Assembly (NCBI GenBank): GCA_003160635.1
Contig: PMLV01000101.1
Span: forward strand, 1 to 64,000
Origin: Acidimicrobiaceae bacterium
GTDB taxonomy: Bacteria; Actinomycetota; Acidimicrobiia; Acidimicrobiales; RAAP-2
DNA length: 64,000 bases
Direction: 5' to 3'
Part shown: positions 1-11,015 of the stretch, piece by piece
How positions within the stretch are numbered: the first letter of the stretch is position 1
How the letters are laid out: each line of letters opens with the position of its first letter
Translations under genes and position numbers: made by a program
Notes under the pieces: generated by a model
What the model saw: only the letters and a program-made list of their open reading frames with translations
What the model was told of the DNA's origin: nothing
The model's database searches: none

Positions 1-183
1 TGGAGGTTTAACTGCAAGCTAAGTATAGATAGTTCGGTCAGCCGGATATAGACTGAAATCTCGTCGTGAGCCGGACAAGCGGGTGAAGCAAGCGACAGTG
101 GAACTGTGGGAAAGGAACGCGGAATCCGTCTCGCTGGTCCGCCACGCTCGGGTCTACAACAGAAGGTGACGAAAGGAATGGTC

Positions 184-1479
184 ATGACCGAATCGGGCCC
201 GAGCCGGTACCTCTTGATCTCGTCGGATGGTCATGCCGGCGCCGATCTACTAGACTACAGGGGCTATCTGGCGCCATCGTTCCGCAACGAGTTCGATGCC
301 TGGGCGGCGGATTTCACGGAACCGTGGGCGGACTACGACAAGGAGATGGCCGACACCGAGGACGAGTTCATCCGGATCGGGGTCGCATCGAGTCGTTCCC
401 CATACAACTGGGACAGCGAGAAGCGCTTGGAGCACCTCGAAGGGCAGGGCATCGCCGCCGAAGTGATCTTTCCCAACACTGTGCCGCCGTTCTATCCATC
501 GGGCGCGATCACGGCTCCGGCCCCGTCGACCGAGGAGGAATACCGCTACCGGTGGGCGGGTATGCAGGCGCACAACCGGTGGCTCGTCGACTTCTGCGCC
601 CAAGCACCTGGTCGGCGAGCGGGGATGGCTCAGGTGTTCCTGAACAACCTCGACGACGCCATCGCCGAGGCGCGTTGGGCCAAGGCCGCCGGATTGGCGG
701 GTGTATTGATCCCCGCTGACCACATCAGCCAACTGGTCAATCTCTATGAACGCCGTCTCGACCCGTTCTGGGCCGCCTGTAGCGAGCTGGCAATGCCAGT
801 ACACCGCCATGCGATCGCGGTCGGGCCCCCCGAGACACCGGAATTAGGCCCAGCTGTTATCGCGGTGGGGGCCCATGAAACCCAACTGTTCTTTCAGCGC
901 GGCCTTGCCCACCTTATGTTCGGCGGCGTCTTCCAACGCTTTCCGGATTTGCAGTTCGTGTTCAGCGAAACGGGGTGCGCCTGGATCGCGGCCGAGCTGC
1001 GAAAGCTCGACGCTTCGATGGCGCTGGGCAGGATCAAGGGAGAGGCCGCCTACCCGCTGTACCACCGGGCCCTCGAACCTCTGGAGCTGTCGGCCTCCGA
1101 GTACTTCGCCCGGAACTGCCAGGTCGGTGCCTCGTTGATGGGGAGCGTCGACGTCGAAGCGCGCCACCACGTCGGAGTTGATCGCTTGATGTGGGGGGCT
1201 GATTACCCACACCACGAGGGAAGCTTCCCGCACTCGATACTCGCGCTGCGGTGGCTTTTCTCGCATGTCCCTGAAAGCGAGGTCCGGCAGATGACCTCCG
1301 TCAACGCTGTGCGCGTGTACGGATTCGATCTTGAAGCCCTGCAGTCGATTGCCAACGCGATCGGTCCGACAGTGCAAGAAATTGCGACACCTGTGGCAGC
1401 TGGAGAACTTCCCTCGTCGAGCATATCCCTCACTCTTGGCGAGGCCATTCACGCGTCGGGTGGGCGTGCAAGGGTATGA
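184..1479 (+). CDS. Amidohydrolase-2 family metal-dependent hydrolase (paralogue A)
   Basis: A 431-residue TIM-barrel protein of the amidohydrolase-2 (ACMSD / gamma-resorcylate decarboxylase-like) family, whose members hydrolyse or decarboxylate ring and carboxylic substrates at a Zn or Mn centre in the cytosol. Visible metal-site motifs are SSDGH near the N-terminus (Asp15, His17), VHRH in the middle and WGADYPHHEG near the C-terminus (Asp340). I chose ATG 184 because AAAGGA lies 6 nt upstream; an in-frame ATG at 106 has no ribosome site. It is a clear paralogue of the protein at 13647-14927: both share GQGIAAEV, PPFYPSG and HNRWL blocks. It stands alone, followed by IS debris, so a partner may have been lost. 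The family call is firm; the substrate is unknown. Confidence 0.88.
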   Translation: MTESGPSRYLLISSDGHAGADLLDYRGYLAPSFRNEFDAWAADFTEPWADYDKEMADTEDEFIRIGVASSRSPYNWDSEKRLEHLEGQGIAAEVIFPNTVPPFYPSGAITAPAPSTEEEYRYRWAGMQAHNRWLVDFCAQAPGRRAGMAQVFLNNLDDAIAEARWAKAAGLAGVLIPADHISQLVNLYERRLDPFWAACSELAMPVHRHAIAVGPPETPELGPAVIAVGAHETQLFFQRGLAHLMFGGVFQRFPDLQFVFSETGCAWIAAELRKLDASMALGRIKGEAAYPLYHRALEPLELSASEYFARNCQVGASLMGSVDVEARHHVGVDRLMWGADYPHHEGSFPHSILALRWLFSHVPESEVRQMTSVNAVRVYGFDLEALQSIANAIGPTVQEIATPVAAGELPSSSISLTLGEAIHASGGRARV

Positions 1480-1585
1480 AAGCCCCACGGCCAGGCTCCT
1501 ATTTTCCGACGAGCTCTGGCCAACCTCGTTGATTCTCCTGAACTCTTTGATAACTTTCGAAATAGAGTCTCAGCCTAAGACAAAG

Positions 1586-1661
1586 AGGCCGCGCGGATAG
1601 GCGCCCGTTCGCGACCCTGTCAAGTATCTCCTGCTGAAGTGACCTGACCATCCACCGGTCG
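1586..1661 (+). repeat. Two-part repeat shared with 5817-5849
   Basis: The 16-mer at 1586-1601 and the 17-mer at 1645-1661 (TGACCATCCACCGGTCG) both recur, directly joined, at 5817-5849. Here they are separated by 43 nt. The sequence lies just before the IS5-like start and may be an element end. Confidence 0.7.
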
Positions 1662-1731
1662 TGGTGGTGGCCCCGAGACAATCGGGGTGCCGTCCCACCC
1701 ACCAACGACCAAGTGGAGGTACCTCACTATC

Positions 1732-1880
1732 ATGCGCGCGCTCGATCCTGAAGTGGTCGATACCGTCTGGGCCGCCATCGCACCCCGGCTTCCGCTGCAC
1801 CTCGAGAATCATCCGCTCGGGTGTCACCGCCCACGGGCCTCTGATCGCAACTGCTTCGAGGTGATGCTGACCCGCCTGGT
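1732..1880 (+). pseudogene. IS5-family transposase, N-terminal remnant
   Basis: From ATG 1732, which has GGAGG about 12 nt upstream, the frame reads the conserved start of actinobacterial IS5-type transposases: VDTVWAAIAPRLP, HPLGCHRPR and DRNCFE. After about 50 residues (LTRLV) the similarity stops and the same frame runs into an unrelated IstA-like sequence, so the catalytic DDE domain is absent. I infer that another element inserted into or recombined with this one. Non-functional. Confidence 0.7.
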
Positions 1881-2168
1881 CAAAGAGGCTCTCCGGCGTT
1901 GGCTCAAAGGTGAGGGGGAATGCCTTATCGCTCACGGGGTCGGCGTCGACCGCAAGACGGCGAGGCGTTACATCGCCGCTGCCGTCGATCTCGGGATCGA
2001 CCGCTCCGGTGGCGAGGAACAGCTAGCAACGAGTTGATCGGACAAGTGCTCGAGTGGGTGCGCCCGCACCGCATCGACGGTCACGGCGAGGCATGGAGGA
2101 GCTTGCTCGCCGAAGAAGAGATCAAAGAGTGGGTCGAGCAAGACCTCACCGTGGTCAAGATCACAGAC
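1881..2168 (+). pseudogene. IS21 IstA-like transposase, N-terminal remnant
   Basis: The reading frame continuing from the IS5 piece carries a helix-turn-helix of the IstA/IS21 kind (LRRWLKGEG then VGVDRKTARRYIAAA). A frameshift near 2030 moves the similarity to another frame, which reads ELIGQVLEWVRP, GHGEAWRSL and QDLTVVKI. No catalytic core follows; an IS1634-like sequence begins at about 2169. It is a decayed fragment joined on both sides to other elements. Confidence 0.6.
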
Positions 2169-3022
2169 CCTCATCGAGGCGACGCCGCTGCACTTCGTCG
2201 GCCCGTTGCGTCCGAGCGACCACCATGACCTCTTGGCCCAACCAAAAAGCCGCTACAAGGTGGTCGATGCCAGGCGTTTCCCGGGCCTGTCTGCCTTCGA
2301 GGCCACGACGACCGCCCTCGACCAAGAGCGCCGGGTGGTGGTCACCCATTCAAACGAGCTGCACGACAAGATGCACCGGGGCTTCGCCCAGACCATGCCC
2401 AAAGCGCATCGTCAGCTGAGCGAGCTGGCGGCTCGACTCGAACGACGAGGAGATCCAGAGCCGCCGTCGAGGCCGAGGTGAGCGAGAACACCTCGCCGCG
2501 CTGAGTATCGAGGTGCATGACCGTGACGTTGCGCGGGACGACTTCATCGTCATTGCGTCTCGAGTTCGCACTCGATCACGACGCCCAAGGCACCCTCGAG
2601 ACCGAGGTCTTCGGCAAACGCATCCTCTTCACCGACCATGTGGACTGGTCGATCGCCGACGTCGTGGGTGCGTATCGCTCCCCGTGGCAAGTCGAGGCCG
2701 ACTTCCGCCGGATGAAGGATCCATCGGTGGTCTCGTTCTCCCCGATGTTCCATTGGACCGAGCAAAAGATCAGGGTTCACGTCTTTTACTGCGTGCTCGC
2801 ACTGACGGTCGCCCGCCTGAGGCGCGCCACGCAGCGCGCAGCGGTCTTCACCTCAGCGTGCGTGAGCTCCTCGCGCACCTCGCCGGAAATGAAGAGACCA
2901 TGCTGCTCTTCGCGAACGAACGAGGACGCCCGCGAGCCTGTCACATGCTCACCGATATGGACCCGATCCAACGGCGTCTCTACGACCTCTTCGAGCTGGA
3001 AACCTACGGTCCGAAGCGCTGA
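2169..3022 (+). pseudogene. IS1634-family transposase, C-terminal remnant with frameshifts
   Basis: Three consecutive frames together read the C-terminal half of an IS1634/IS4-type DDE transposase. 2169-2481 carries the region around ALDQERRVVVTHS; 2517 onward carries YRSPWQVEADFRRMKDP (the YREK-like region with the catalytic Glu) and FHWTEQKIRVHVFYC; the last part, in another frame, carries LSVRELLAHLAGNEET and MDPIQRRLYDLFELE and ends at the TGA at 3020-3022. At least two frameshifts and loss of the N-terminal half make it inactive. Confidence 0.8.
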
Positions 3023-3076
3023 CTTAGGTACTACACCAAGTCCGGGTTAGCCAGGAAACTCACGCTAGGCCCCACC

Positions 3077-5770
<2,694 letters not shown>

Positions 5771-5816
5771 ACCTCCCCCCTTCCACAGTCCGCTCCCAAG
5801 TGCACCGTGGAGTATA

Positions 5817-5849
5817 AGGCCGCGCGGATAGGTGACCATCCACCGGTCG
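5817..5849 (+). repeat. Second copy of the 1586-1661 repeat, contiguous form
   Basis: This 33-nt stretch equals 1586-1601 joined to 1645-1661 with no intervening 43 nt. It lies just upstream of the Liv fusion gene. The two copies therefore bracket the IS debris plus the transporter as a direct repeat. Confidence 0.7.
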
Positions 5850-5931
5850 CCGTGAGGGCCGCAGTCCGATGTCGTCGACGATGACCAAGGTGACGCTGGC
5901 CAAGGAGGCGAAGGCCTTAAGATCTACTTCC

Positions 5932-6114
5932 ATGGTCGAGCGGCAGTACTACTGGGTGCTCCAGTGCCCCTGTGGCGCCTCGTTGGAGGGCAGCTCCGAG
6001 GACGAGATCGTTGATCTCTCCTTCGGACACCTCCGGAAGAACCATCCCGACATGGCGGACGTCTACGAGCGCGAGCACATCCTGTTCATGGCCCAGCGGT
6101 TCGTCCGGACGTGA
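5932..6114 (+). CDS. Small conserved Cys/His protein (DUF1059-like)
   Basis: A 60-residue protein with CPCG near the N-terminus and HLRKNHPD in the middle, giving a CxC...H...H set that could bind a metal, and ending in HILFMAQRFV. This resembles the short DUF1059-type proteins of actinobacteria; its role is unknown. An in-frame ATG at 5869 would add 21 residues, but those look unrelated to the family and lie next to the repeat, so I prefer ATG 5932. No strong ribosome site is visible for either. A stem-loop follows the stop codon at once. Confidence 0.55.
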   Translation: MVERQYYWVLQCPCGASLEGSSEDEIVDLSFGHLRKNHPDMADVYEREHILFMAQRFVRT

Positions 6115-6150
6115 GGGATCTGCCGCACACCGGGCGCGGCGGCTGATCCC
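6115..6150 (+). terminator. Stem-loop terminator candidate
   Basis: GGGATC at 6115-6120 pairs with GATCCC at 6145-6150, and GCCGC at 6122-6126 with GCGGC at 6136-6140, with a 9-nt loop. It starts directly after the stop of the small protein. There is no T-run, as is common in high-GC actinobacteria. Confidence 0.6.
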
Positions 6151-6244
6151 GGTCCCTCGTACCGATCGCCTCCGGGCACCATTCCACTACGCTCTACGCC
6201 CGAAACCTAGTTGACCGCCATTCTCCGTCAGTGGGGAATGCCCC

Positions 6245-6552
6245 GTGCAGCCCTATGCACCGCGATGTCGGCCGGAGACTCGATCGCGAAGCCGCAGCGT
6301 ACCGACCGCGTGCGCGGCGCCGCCCTGCATAGGGCAGGGTACGCAAAGGGCGAGTAGGTCCCGAGAAAAAAGCCCCAAGAAACGCCATCTTCGGCACCTC
6401 GGCCGAACGCGGAACCGCTGGTCAGGCGCCCGTGCCCTATGCACGAGGCGCGCTAACCAGCGGTTCAATGGTGGCGGGGGTTCACGACCATCGTGCGACT
6501 AACGGGTTGCAGACCCTATGAACCCGCTGGTTACAAGGCCGTGCATAGGCAC
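6245..6552. repeat. Array of five short hairpins sharing a CCCTATG core
   Basis: The gene-free stretch 6151-6752 holds five inverted repeats. These are GTGCA/TGCAC at 6245-6260, GCCCT-GCAT-AGGGC at 6322-6335, a large nested stem at 6413-6465 (outer AACCGCTGGT / ACCAGCGGTT, inner CGTGC-CCTAT-GCACG), GGGTT/AACCC at 6504-6525, and GTGC-ATAG-GCAC at 6541-6552. Each loop region carries CCCTATGCA or a close variant, in orientations +, -, +, +, -. GTCCCGAGAAA also occurs twice (6358-6368 and 6598-6608). No coding sequence is recognisable here. The function is unknown; REP-like elements, protein-binding sites or recombination sites are possible. Confidence 0.65.
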
Positions 6553-6752
6553 TGCATTGGCAGCCACCCCGCTCAAGTCTGTCCGATTCAGGACCAAGTC
6601 CCGAGAAACTCGGTGCGACGCGCCCTTCAAAGACTGGCAAACCGAACAGTGCGACGAACCGTCGATCTTGGCGGGGCTCGTTCATGAATACCGGCTTATG
6701 CCGCCAACCGGCCAGACGAGGTGTTCGGCACCCACACGGGCCCGCGGCCGGA

Positions 6753-7619
6753 TCAGTCCACCATCGTGCCGTAGGACTGCTGGGGCACGAGCCCCGCAGG
6801 GACCGCCGGGCTGGCCGCCTTGCGGAGGGTGCGGACTGGGCCGCCCTCTTCGACGTCGGGGCGGGCGTGCTGGACGGCAAGGTTGTCCCAGACGACGAGG
6901 TCGTTGTTGCGCCACTCATGCGTCCACACGTTCTCCGGCTGCTCGGTGTGGGCGAACAACTCGCCGAGCAGATCCTCGCTGTCGTCGTGATCCATGCCGA
7001 CAATCCCCTTGGTGACCATGGAGCAGACATAGAGCATCGTGCGACCTGACCGCGGGTTGACGTAGCCGACCGGGGTTGTGATCGTGCGCTCCTCGCGGAT
7101 GGCCTTGAGAAGGCGGTCGCCCTCACCGCCACGGTTCTGCACCTGGTTGGTCTGCTCGGCGAACCTGCCCTCGACCCGCGCCCGGAGCGCGTCGGGGAGG
7201 CTGTCCCACGCACGGGTGACGCTTGCGAAGCGGGTGGGTACCACCGGCGGCACCACCTCCTCGCCCCACAGGGAGAGAATCTCGTAGGGCCCGGTGGAGT
7301 ACGTGGCGTCGGAGTGGAACATCAGCTCGCCGAAGGGGGCCGCCGCGCCTTCGCGAGTGTTGGAAATGTAGAAGCCGCTCTGACGCTCAGCGTTGGACGC
7401 GACGACGTCGGTGTCGGGCTGGCCGTCGACACAGAGCAGCTCGCAGAGGTAGTTCTGGAAATACCGGTCGATGTCGAAGTCGCGGAACACCAGCAGCTCG
7501 CGGTCCTTCATCAGCTGCTGGAGCTCGCGGCAGGTGCCCTCGTCGAGTGTCTCGACGCGGATCAGCCCCGATACCTCCGCACCGAACCACGGCGTGAGCT
7601 CTCGAACCTTCAGTGCCAT
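6753..7619 (-). CDS. TauD/TfdA-type Fe(II)/2-oxoglutarate dioxygenase (A)
   Basis: A 288-residue member of the TauD/TfdA family, which uses Fe(II), 2-oxoglutarate and O2 to hydroxylate a substrate. The facial triad is visible as HSD in the FHSDATYS segment and the distal His in LAVQHARPDV; the Arg in RTLRKA fits the 2-oxoglutarate carboxylate ligand. I chose ATG 7619, which is preceded by GGAGGGGG; the longer frame adds a non-homologous leader. It is a paralogue of 12684-13553 and 15890-16738, sharing the LVFRD(F/L)DID-like block and the C-terminal QHARP region. It is separated from other pathway genes by the hairpin array and IS remnants. Confidence 0.88.
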   Translation of the reverse strand: MALKVRELTPWFGAEVSGLIRVETLDEGTCRELQQLMKDRELLVFRDFDIDRYFQNYLCELLCVDGQPDTDVVASNAERQSGFYISNTREGAAAPFGELMFHSDATYSTGPYEILSLWGEEVVPPVVPTRFASVTRAWDSLPDALRARVEGRFAEQTNQVQNRGGEGDRLLKAIREERTITTPVGYVNPRSGRTMLYVCSMVTKGIVGMDHDDSEDLLGELFAHTEQPENVWTHEWRNNDLVVWDNLAVQHARPDVEEGGPVRTLRKAASPAVPAGLVPQQSYGTMVD

Positions 7620-7879
7620 GTTGTCCCCCTCCGAAGAGTTTGTCGGACGATGCACCTGAAACTCTAACAAGCGATCCCGGTCGGGCAGGGCCGGTCTGCG
7701 GGCCGGGATCGGCTCGGCAAGGCTTCAACGCAGATCTCGTGGCGCTGACGAGCGATCCGGATATCGTTGTGCCTCGCCTGGGCGCGCATGAGCGTTGCAC
7801 GACGCGAGCTGACCGTTCTTCGGGGTCGCTGACGCAACCGGTCGTCGGGCCGGTCAACGACGCGTGGGGTCGGCGCCCA

Positions 7880-8166
7880 TCAGAGGGCGTTGGCCAACAA
7901 GATGTTGACCGGCGCGTGCAGGGCCCGCACACTGATTTCAGCTGGCTGATGAGGTTCTCATGGTTGCAACGCTGCCGGGCCTGGTCCACCACCTCGCCGG
8001 GCGTCATGGCCCACTCGTTGGTGATGGAGAAGAAGTATTTGCATTCCTCGAACAAGGCGTTCTCGCCGCGCTCGACGGAGATGTATTTGCGGAGCGCGAC
8101 CACCCGGTAGTCCAGCTTGCACCTCTTGGGCCGGTAGGTCGGAGACCTTCGCTCCACTGCCACGGT
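7880..8166 (-). pseudogene. IS1380-family transposase remnant
   Basis: The minus strand reads a segment typical of IS1380 transposases: YRPKRCKLDYRVVALRK, FFSITNEW and EVVDQARQRCNHENLI. A frameshift near 7933 moves the similarity to the frame reading ALHAPVNILLANAL, which stops at about 7880. Both ends of the element are missing. Confidence 0.75.
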
Positions 8167-8248
8167 GATCTTGACGGCCCGCGCCAGCAAGGATACCGTG
8201 CTCACTAGTGGCTCCGGTCCTACGGAACGCGTCCAAGGGGGCATAACG

Positions 8249-9424
8249 ATGTCGGACGTCTACTGGGACCCCTACGATTGGGCGATCTACGTCGACCCGT
8301 ACGACACGTACCGACGGCTCCGTGACGAAGCTCCCCTCTACTACAACGAGCAGCACGGCTTCTTCGCGATCAGCCGGTATGCCGACGTCGAGCGCGTGCT
8401 GCATGACCGCGACACCTTCATTTCGGGCCAGGGCACGATCCTGCCGGCGATGAAGTCGAGCGAGACGGTGGCGCCGGGGCTGTTCATCTTTGAGGACCGT
8501 CCGTTCCACACTTACCACCGGGCCCAACTGGCACGGGTATTCACCCCGCGTTCGGTCAACAAGCTCGAGGACGAAGTACGTGATTTCTGCCGGCGTTCGG
8601 TCGAGGCACTCGCTGGGCTAAGGCAGTTCGACATGATGGACGACCTCGCCCGGGAAATCCCGATGCGGGTCATGGGTATGTTGCTCGGAATCCCCGAGTC
8701 CGAGCAGCCGGCGCTACGGGACCACTTCATCGAGTCGATGCACCGCCCGCAGGGCTTGCCCTCCGACAACACCTATGTGAGCGAGGCATTCGGCGCCTAC
8801 CTCGACTACCGAGAGCTCCATGAGACTGACGACCTGATGTCGCGACTATTGCGCACCGAGTTCGAGGACGAGACCGGTGCCACCCGGCGTCTCAGCCGTG
8901 AGGAGCTGGTTACCTACATCAATCTGATCGCCGCGGCCGGCAACGACACCACGGGCTTGCTGATCGGATGGGCGGTTAAACTCCTCGCCGACCACCCCGA
9001 TCAGCGCGCCGAACTCGCCGCCGATCCGTCGCTGATCCCCCAAGCGATCGAGGAGGTGCTGCGATGCGAGAACCCGGCATACTCGTTCGGGCGCGTTGTC
9101 GCCGCTGACGTCGAGTTCTATGGCCAGACCGTGCCCGCGGGGTCGATCCTTCTCTGCGTGGGAGGGGCGCCCAACCGTGACGAGCGCCAGTTCGGGCCTG
9201 ACGCCGAGATCTTCGACATCCACCGAGCAATCGAGCGCCACATCACGTTCGGGCACGGCGCCCACTTCTGCCTGGGCGCCAGCCTGGCCCGCCTCGAGGC
9301 CAGGCTGGCCATCGAGGAGATCATGCGGGCGATGCCCGTCTGGGAGGTCGACGAAACTCGTGCCCAGCTCGTCCCCGGCGGTGCGACGCGCGGCTGGGCA
9401 CACCTCCCGGTCGAGGTCGGATAG
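8249..9424 (+). CDS. Cytochrome P450 (A)
   Basis: A soluble bacterial class I P450 of 391 residues. It has the I-helix motif AAAGNDTTG, the K-helix ExxR in EEVLR, and the haem-binding loop FGHGAHFCLGAS with Cys341 as thiolate ligand. I chose ATG 8249, which has AAGGGGG 9 nt upstream. It likely hydroxylates a small hydrophobic substrate, using electrons from a ferredoxin and reductase not seen next to it; the only ferredoxin-like gene in the window is the Rieske protein at 57853-58170. Substrate unknown. A palindromic terminator candidate follows. Confidence 0.93.
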   Translation: MSDVYWDPYDWAIYVDPYDTYRRLRDEAPLYYNEQHGFFAISRYADVERVLHDRDTFISGQGTILPAMKSSETVAPGLFIFEDRPFHTYHRAQLARVFTPRSVNKLEDEVRDFCRRSVEALAGLRQFDMMDDLAREIPMRVMGMLLGIPESEQPALRDHFIESMHRPQGLPSDNTYVSEAFGAYLDYRELHETDDLMSRLLRTEFEDETGATRRLSREELVTYINLIAAAGNDTTGLLIGWAVKLLADHPDQRAELAADPSLIPQAIEEVLRCENPAYSFGRVVAADVEFYGQTVPAGSILLCVGGAPNRDERQFGPDAEIFDIHRAIERHITFGHGAHFCLGASLARLEARLAIEEIMRAMPVWEVDETRAQLVPGGATRGWAHLPVEVG

Positions 9425-9440
9425 CCCCGTGGGTGCCGGA

Positions 9441-9456
9441 GGTCCTCTAGAGGACC
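9441..9456. terminator. Perfect 16-nt palindrome after P450 A
   Basis: GGTCCTCTAGAGGACC begins 16 nt after the P450 stop and can fold as a GGTCCT stem with a CTAG loop. Terminator is the likeliest reading; a dimeric-protein binding site is an alternative. Confidence 0.5.
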
Positions 9457-9490
9457 CGGTTCCGGCCGTCTTGACATTTGAGGCAAGTTT

Positions 9491-9837
9491 TCAGACAGCG
9501 AGCTTGAGACGTGCATGTTTGAGGTAGTCCTCGACGTGGGCGTCAATGACCCGGAAGGCTTGGCGGAGGTCGGTAGGCGCCGGCGGGTGGTCGGCCGCGA
9601 GTAGCGGGGGCAGGACGCGGCGGCCGAGCTTGGTGTAGGTGACGGCGAAACGGATGCCCTCCTCGCCGAGGGTGAAACGGTTCGTGTGTTGGACGCGGAT
9701 GACCAGGCTTTTGAGGCGCAGGCGCCGAGGTCGTAGGTCATTTGTGAGGTGCTGTAGGGACCGTCGAGCATCTGGGACACCAAGGCACGGAGGCTCTTGT
9801 TGGTGAAAGTGCGCCTCAACGGGTGAAACCAGGGCCG
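9491..9837 (-). pseudogene. Winged-helix-like mobile-element protein, C-terminal remnant
   Basis: The minus strand reads RRTFTNKSLRALVSQML and STSQMTYDL. After a one-base frameshift it continues RRLRLKSLVIRVQHTN, TLGEEGIRFAVTYTKLG and LPPLLAADHPPAP, ending at a TGA at about 9491. I recognise this as the C-terminal part of a protein often found in multiple copies near actinobacterial IS elements; the N-terminal part is missing. Its exact family is uncertain. Confidence 0.55.
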
Positions 9838-9985
9838 CCGACTGAGGGGTCGAACGACCGAGCGTCAGAGCTGTCCGAGAGTCCCTTCACGCAGTGCCAA
9901 TCACGGTTCTTCATCCGATCTCAACATCCGCCGCAACCGCACGGGACACTCCCCCTCAATCAGTTGTGCTTGTCTATGAACGCGC

Positions 9986-10960
9986 CTATTCGCGCGTTCT
10001 TGCCTCGAGCGCCGTCGCAAATGCGATCCACGCTGAGGCGCGTCGACGCGCTTCGTCGGCTACGAGATAAATCCGACTGATGGGCACTTCGGAAACGTAC
10101 TGACGCCAGGATATGTCGAGCTTGGTGGCATCGAACCACTGGCCAAACTCGACACCCTTTCCACTTGCAAGGAGAGCAGTGTCACTCAGCCAGAAGGAAT
10201 CGGAGTTAGCTCGCTGCGGTCCTGACCGGCGAAGCACGCGTTCCGGCGAAGTACTGAGCCGCCTCTCCTGCTCCTGGCGTGGTCCGACACTGTGCTCGCC
10301 TTTACTCAAGCGCGACTTGACAGTGCGTACCGTCTCCGGAGATGCACCAGTGACCATGGCGATCGTGCGTAGAGAAGCCGACGGGTCGCTCTCAAGGGCG
10401 CTCATTATCCGTTCACGAACTCTTTGCGGTTCTACAGGACGATTCCGACCGTCCCGACCCGTTCGGCGTTCGGTCGGATGATCGATGCGTCCGGCCAGAG
10501 GGTCGTCAGTCTTGCGCCGAAGACGCGAAATGACCCGGCTCGATACTCCGCACACCTCAGCGATCCTCTCGTTTGACCAGTCCGCATGGCTCGTTAGTAT
10601 CAGAGAGGCCGCTCGCCGGCGGTCCTCGAGACTTAACGGAAGTCCGTGGTCAATGTTCAGATGGACAGCTTCCATGAACGCCTCGTCACGCGTGCCATTG
10701 AAGAGTACGGCGGGGAGGGTTGGTCTGCCCAGGCGCCGCGCCGCCTCAACCCGATGCGCGCCATCGATGACGAGTCGCTTGTCGCTCCAAAGTACGATTG
10801 GTGGCCAGGGGCCCTTTGCCTGCATCAGCAGGCAAAGGTGTCCCTCGCTCAGACCGGCGGTCCGAACGCCCTCGAGGATGTCGAGATTCTTGACGGCAAC
10901 ATTCTCCGTCTCTTCGCCCACGCCGGAAAAGGCGGGTATTGCCACTGCGATATCTACCAT
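9986..10960 (-). CDS. StrR/NovG-like ParB-fold transcriptional regulator
   Basis: A 324-residue protein whose N-terminal ParB/sulfiredoxin-type domain carries VIDGAHRVEAARRLG and NIDHGLPLSLEDR, followed by a helix-turn-helix (NERIAEVCGVSSRVISRLR). This architecture is that of StrR-type pathway activators, best known from antibiotic clusters of actinobacteria. A second possible HTH (SLRTIAMVTGASPETVRTVK) and a C-terminal extension of about 100 residues follow. I chose ATG 10960, with GGAAGG just upstream. It sits immediately downstream, on the same strand, of the substrate-binding protein gene. No biosynthetic cluster is visible, so it may control catabolic genes or be an orphan. Confidence 0.78.
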   Translation of the reverse strand: MVDIAVAIPAFSGVGEETENVAVKNLDILEGVRTAGLSEGHLCLLMQAKGPWPPIVLWSDKRLVIDGAHRVEAARRLGRPTLPAVLFNGTRDEAFMEAVHLNIDHGLPLSLEDRRRAASLILTSHADWSNERIAEVCGVSSRVISRLRRKTDDPLAGRIDHPTERRTGRDGRNRPVEPQRVRERIMSALESDPSASLRTIAMVTGASPETVRTVKSRLSKGEHSVGPRQEQERRLSTSPERVLRRSGPQRANSDSFWLSDTALLASGKGVEFGQWFDATKLDISWRQYVSEVPISRIYLVADEARRRASAWIAFATALEARTRE

Positions 10961-11015
10961 CAGCCTTCCACTTTCAGGATTCCAGCAGAGTCTGCGGTCT
11001 GGGAACGTGCCCGTG

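Noticed and set aside
1-105. End of an upstream gene
   Set aside because: No frame with family resemblance enters the window; it looks like AT-richer promoter sequence.
250-810. Minus-strand frame opposite amidohydrolase A
   Set aside because: Antisense shadow; the plus-strand protein has clear family motifs.
6413-6465. Integron attC site
   Set aside because: AAC and GTT strings and a large hairpin recall attC, but no integrase, cassette array or clear R-box pairing is visible.
6245-6552. CRISPR array
   Set aside because: The repeats differ in stem sequence and spacing (31 to 110 nt) and share only a short core; no cas genes are near.
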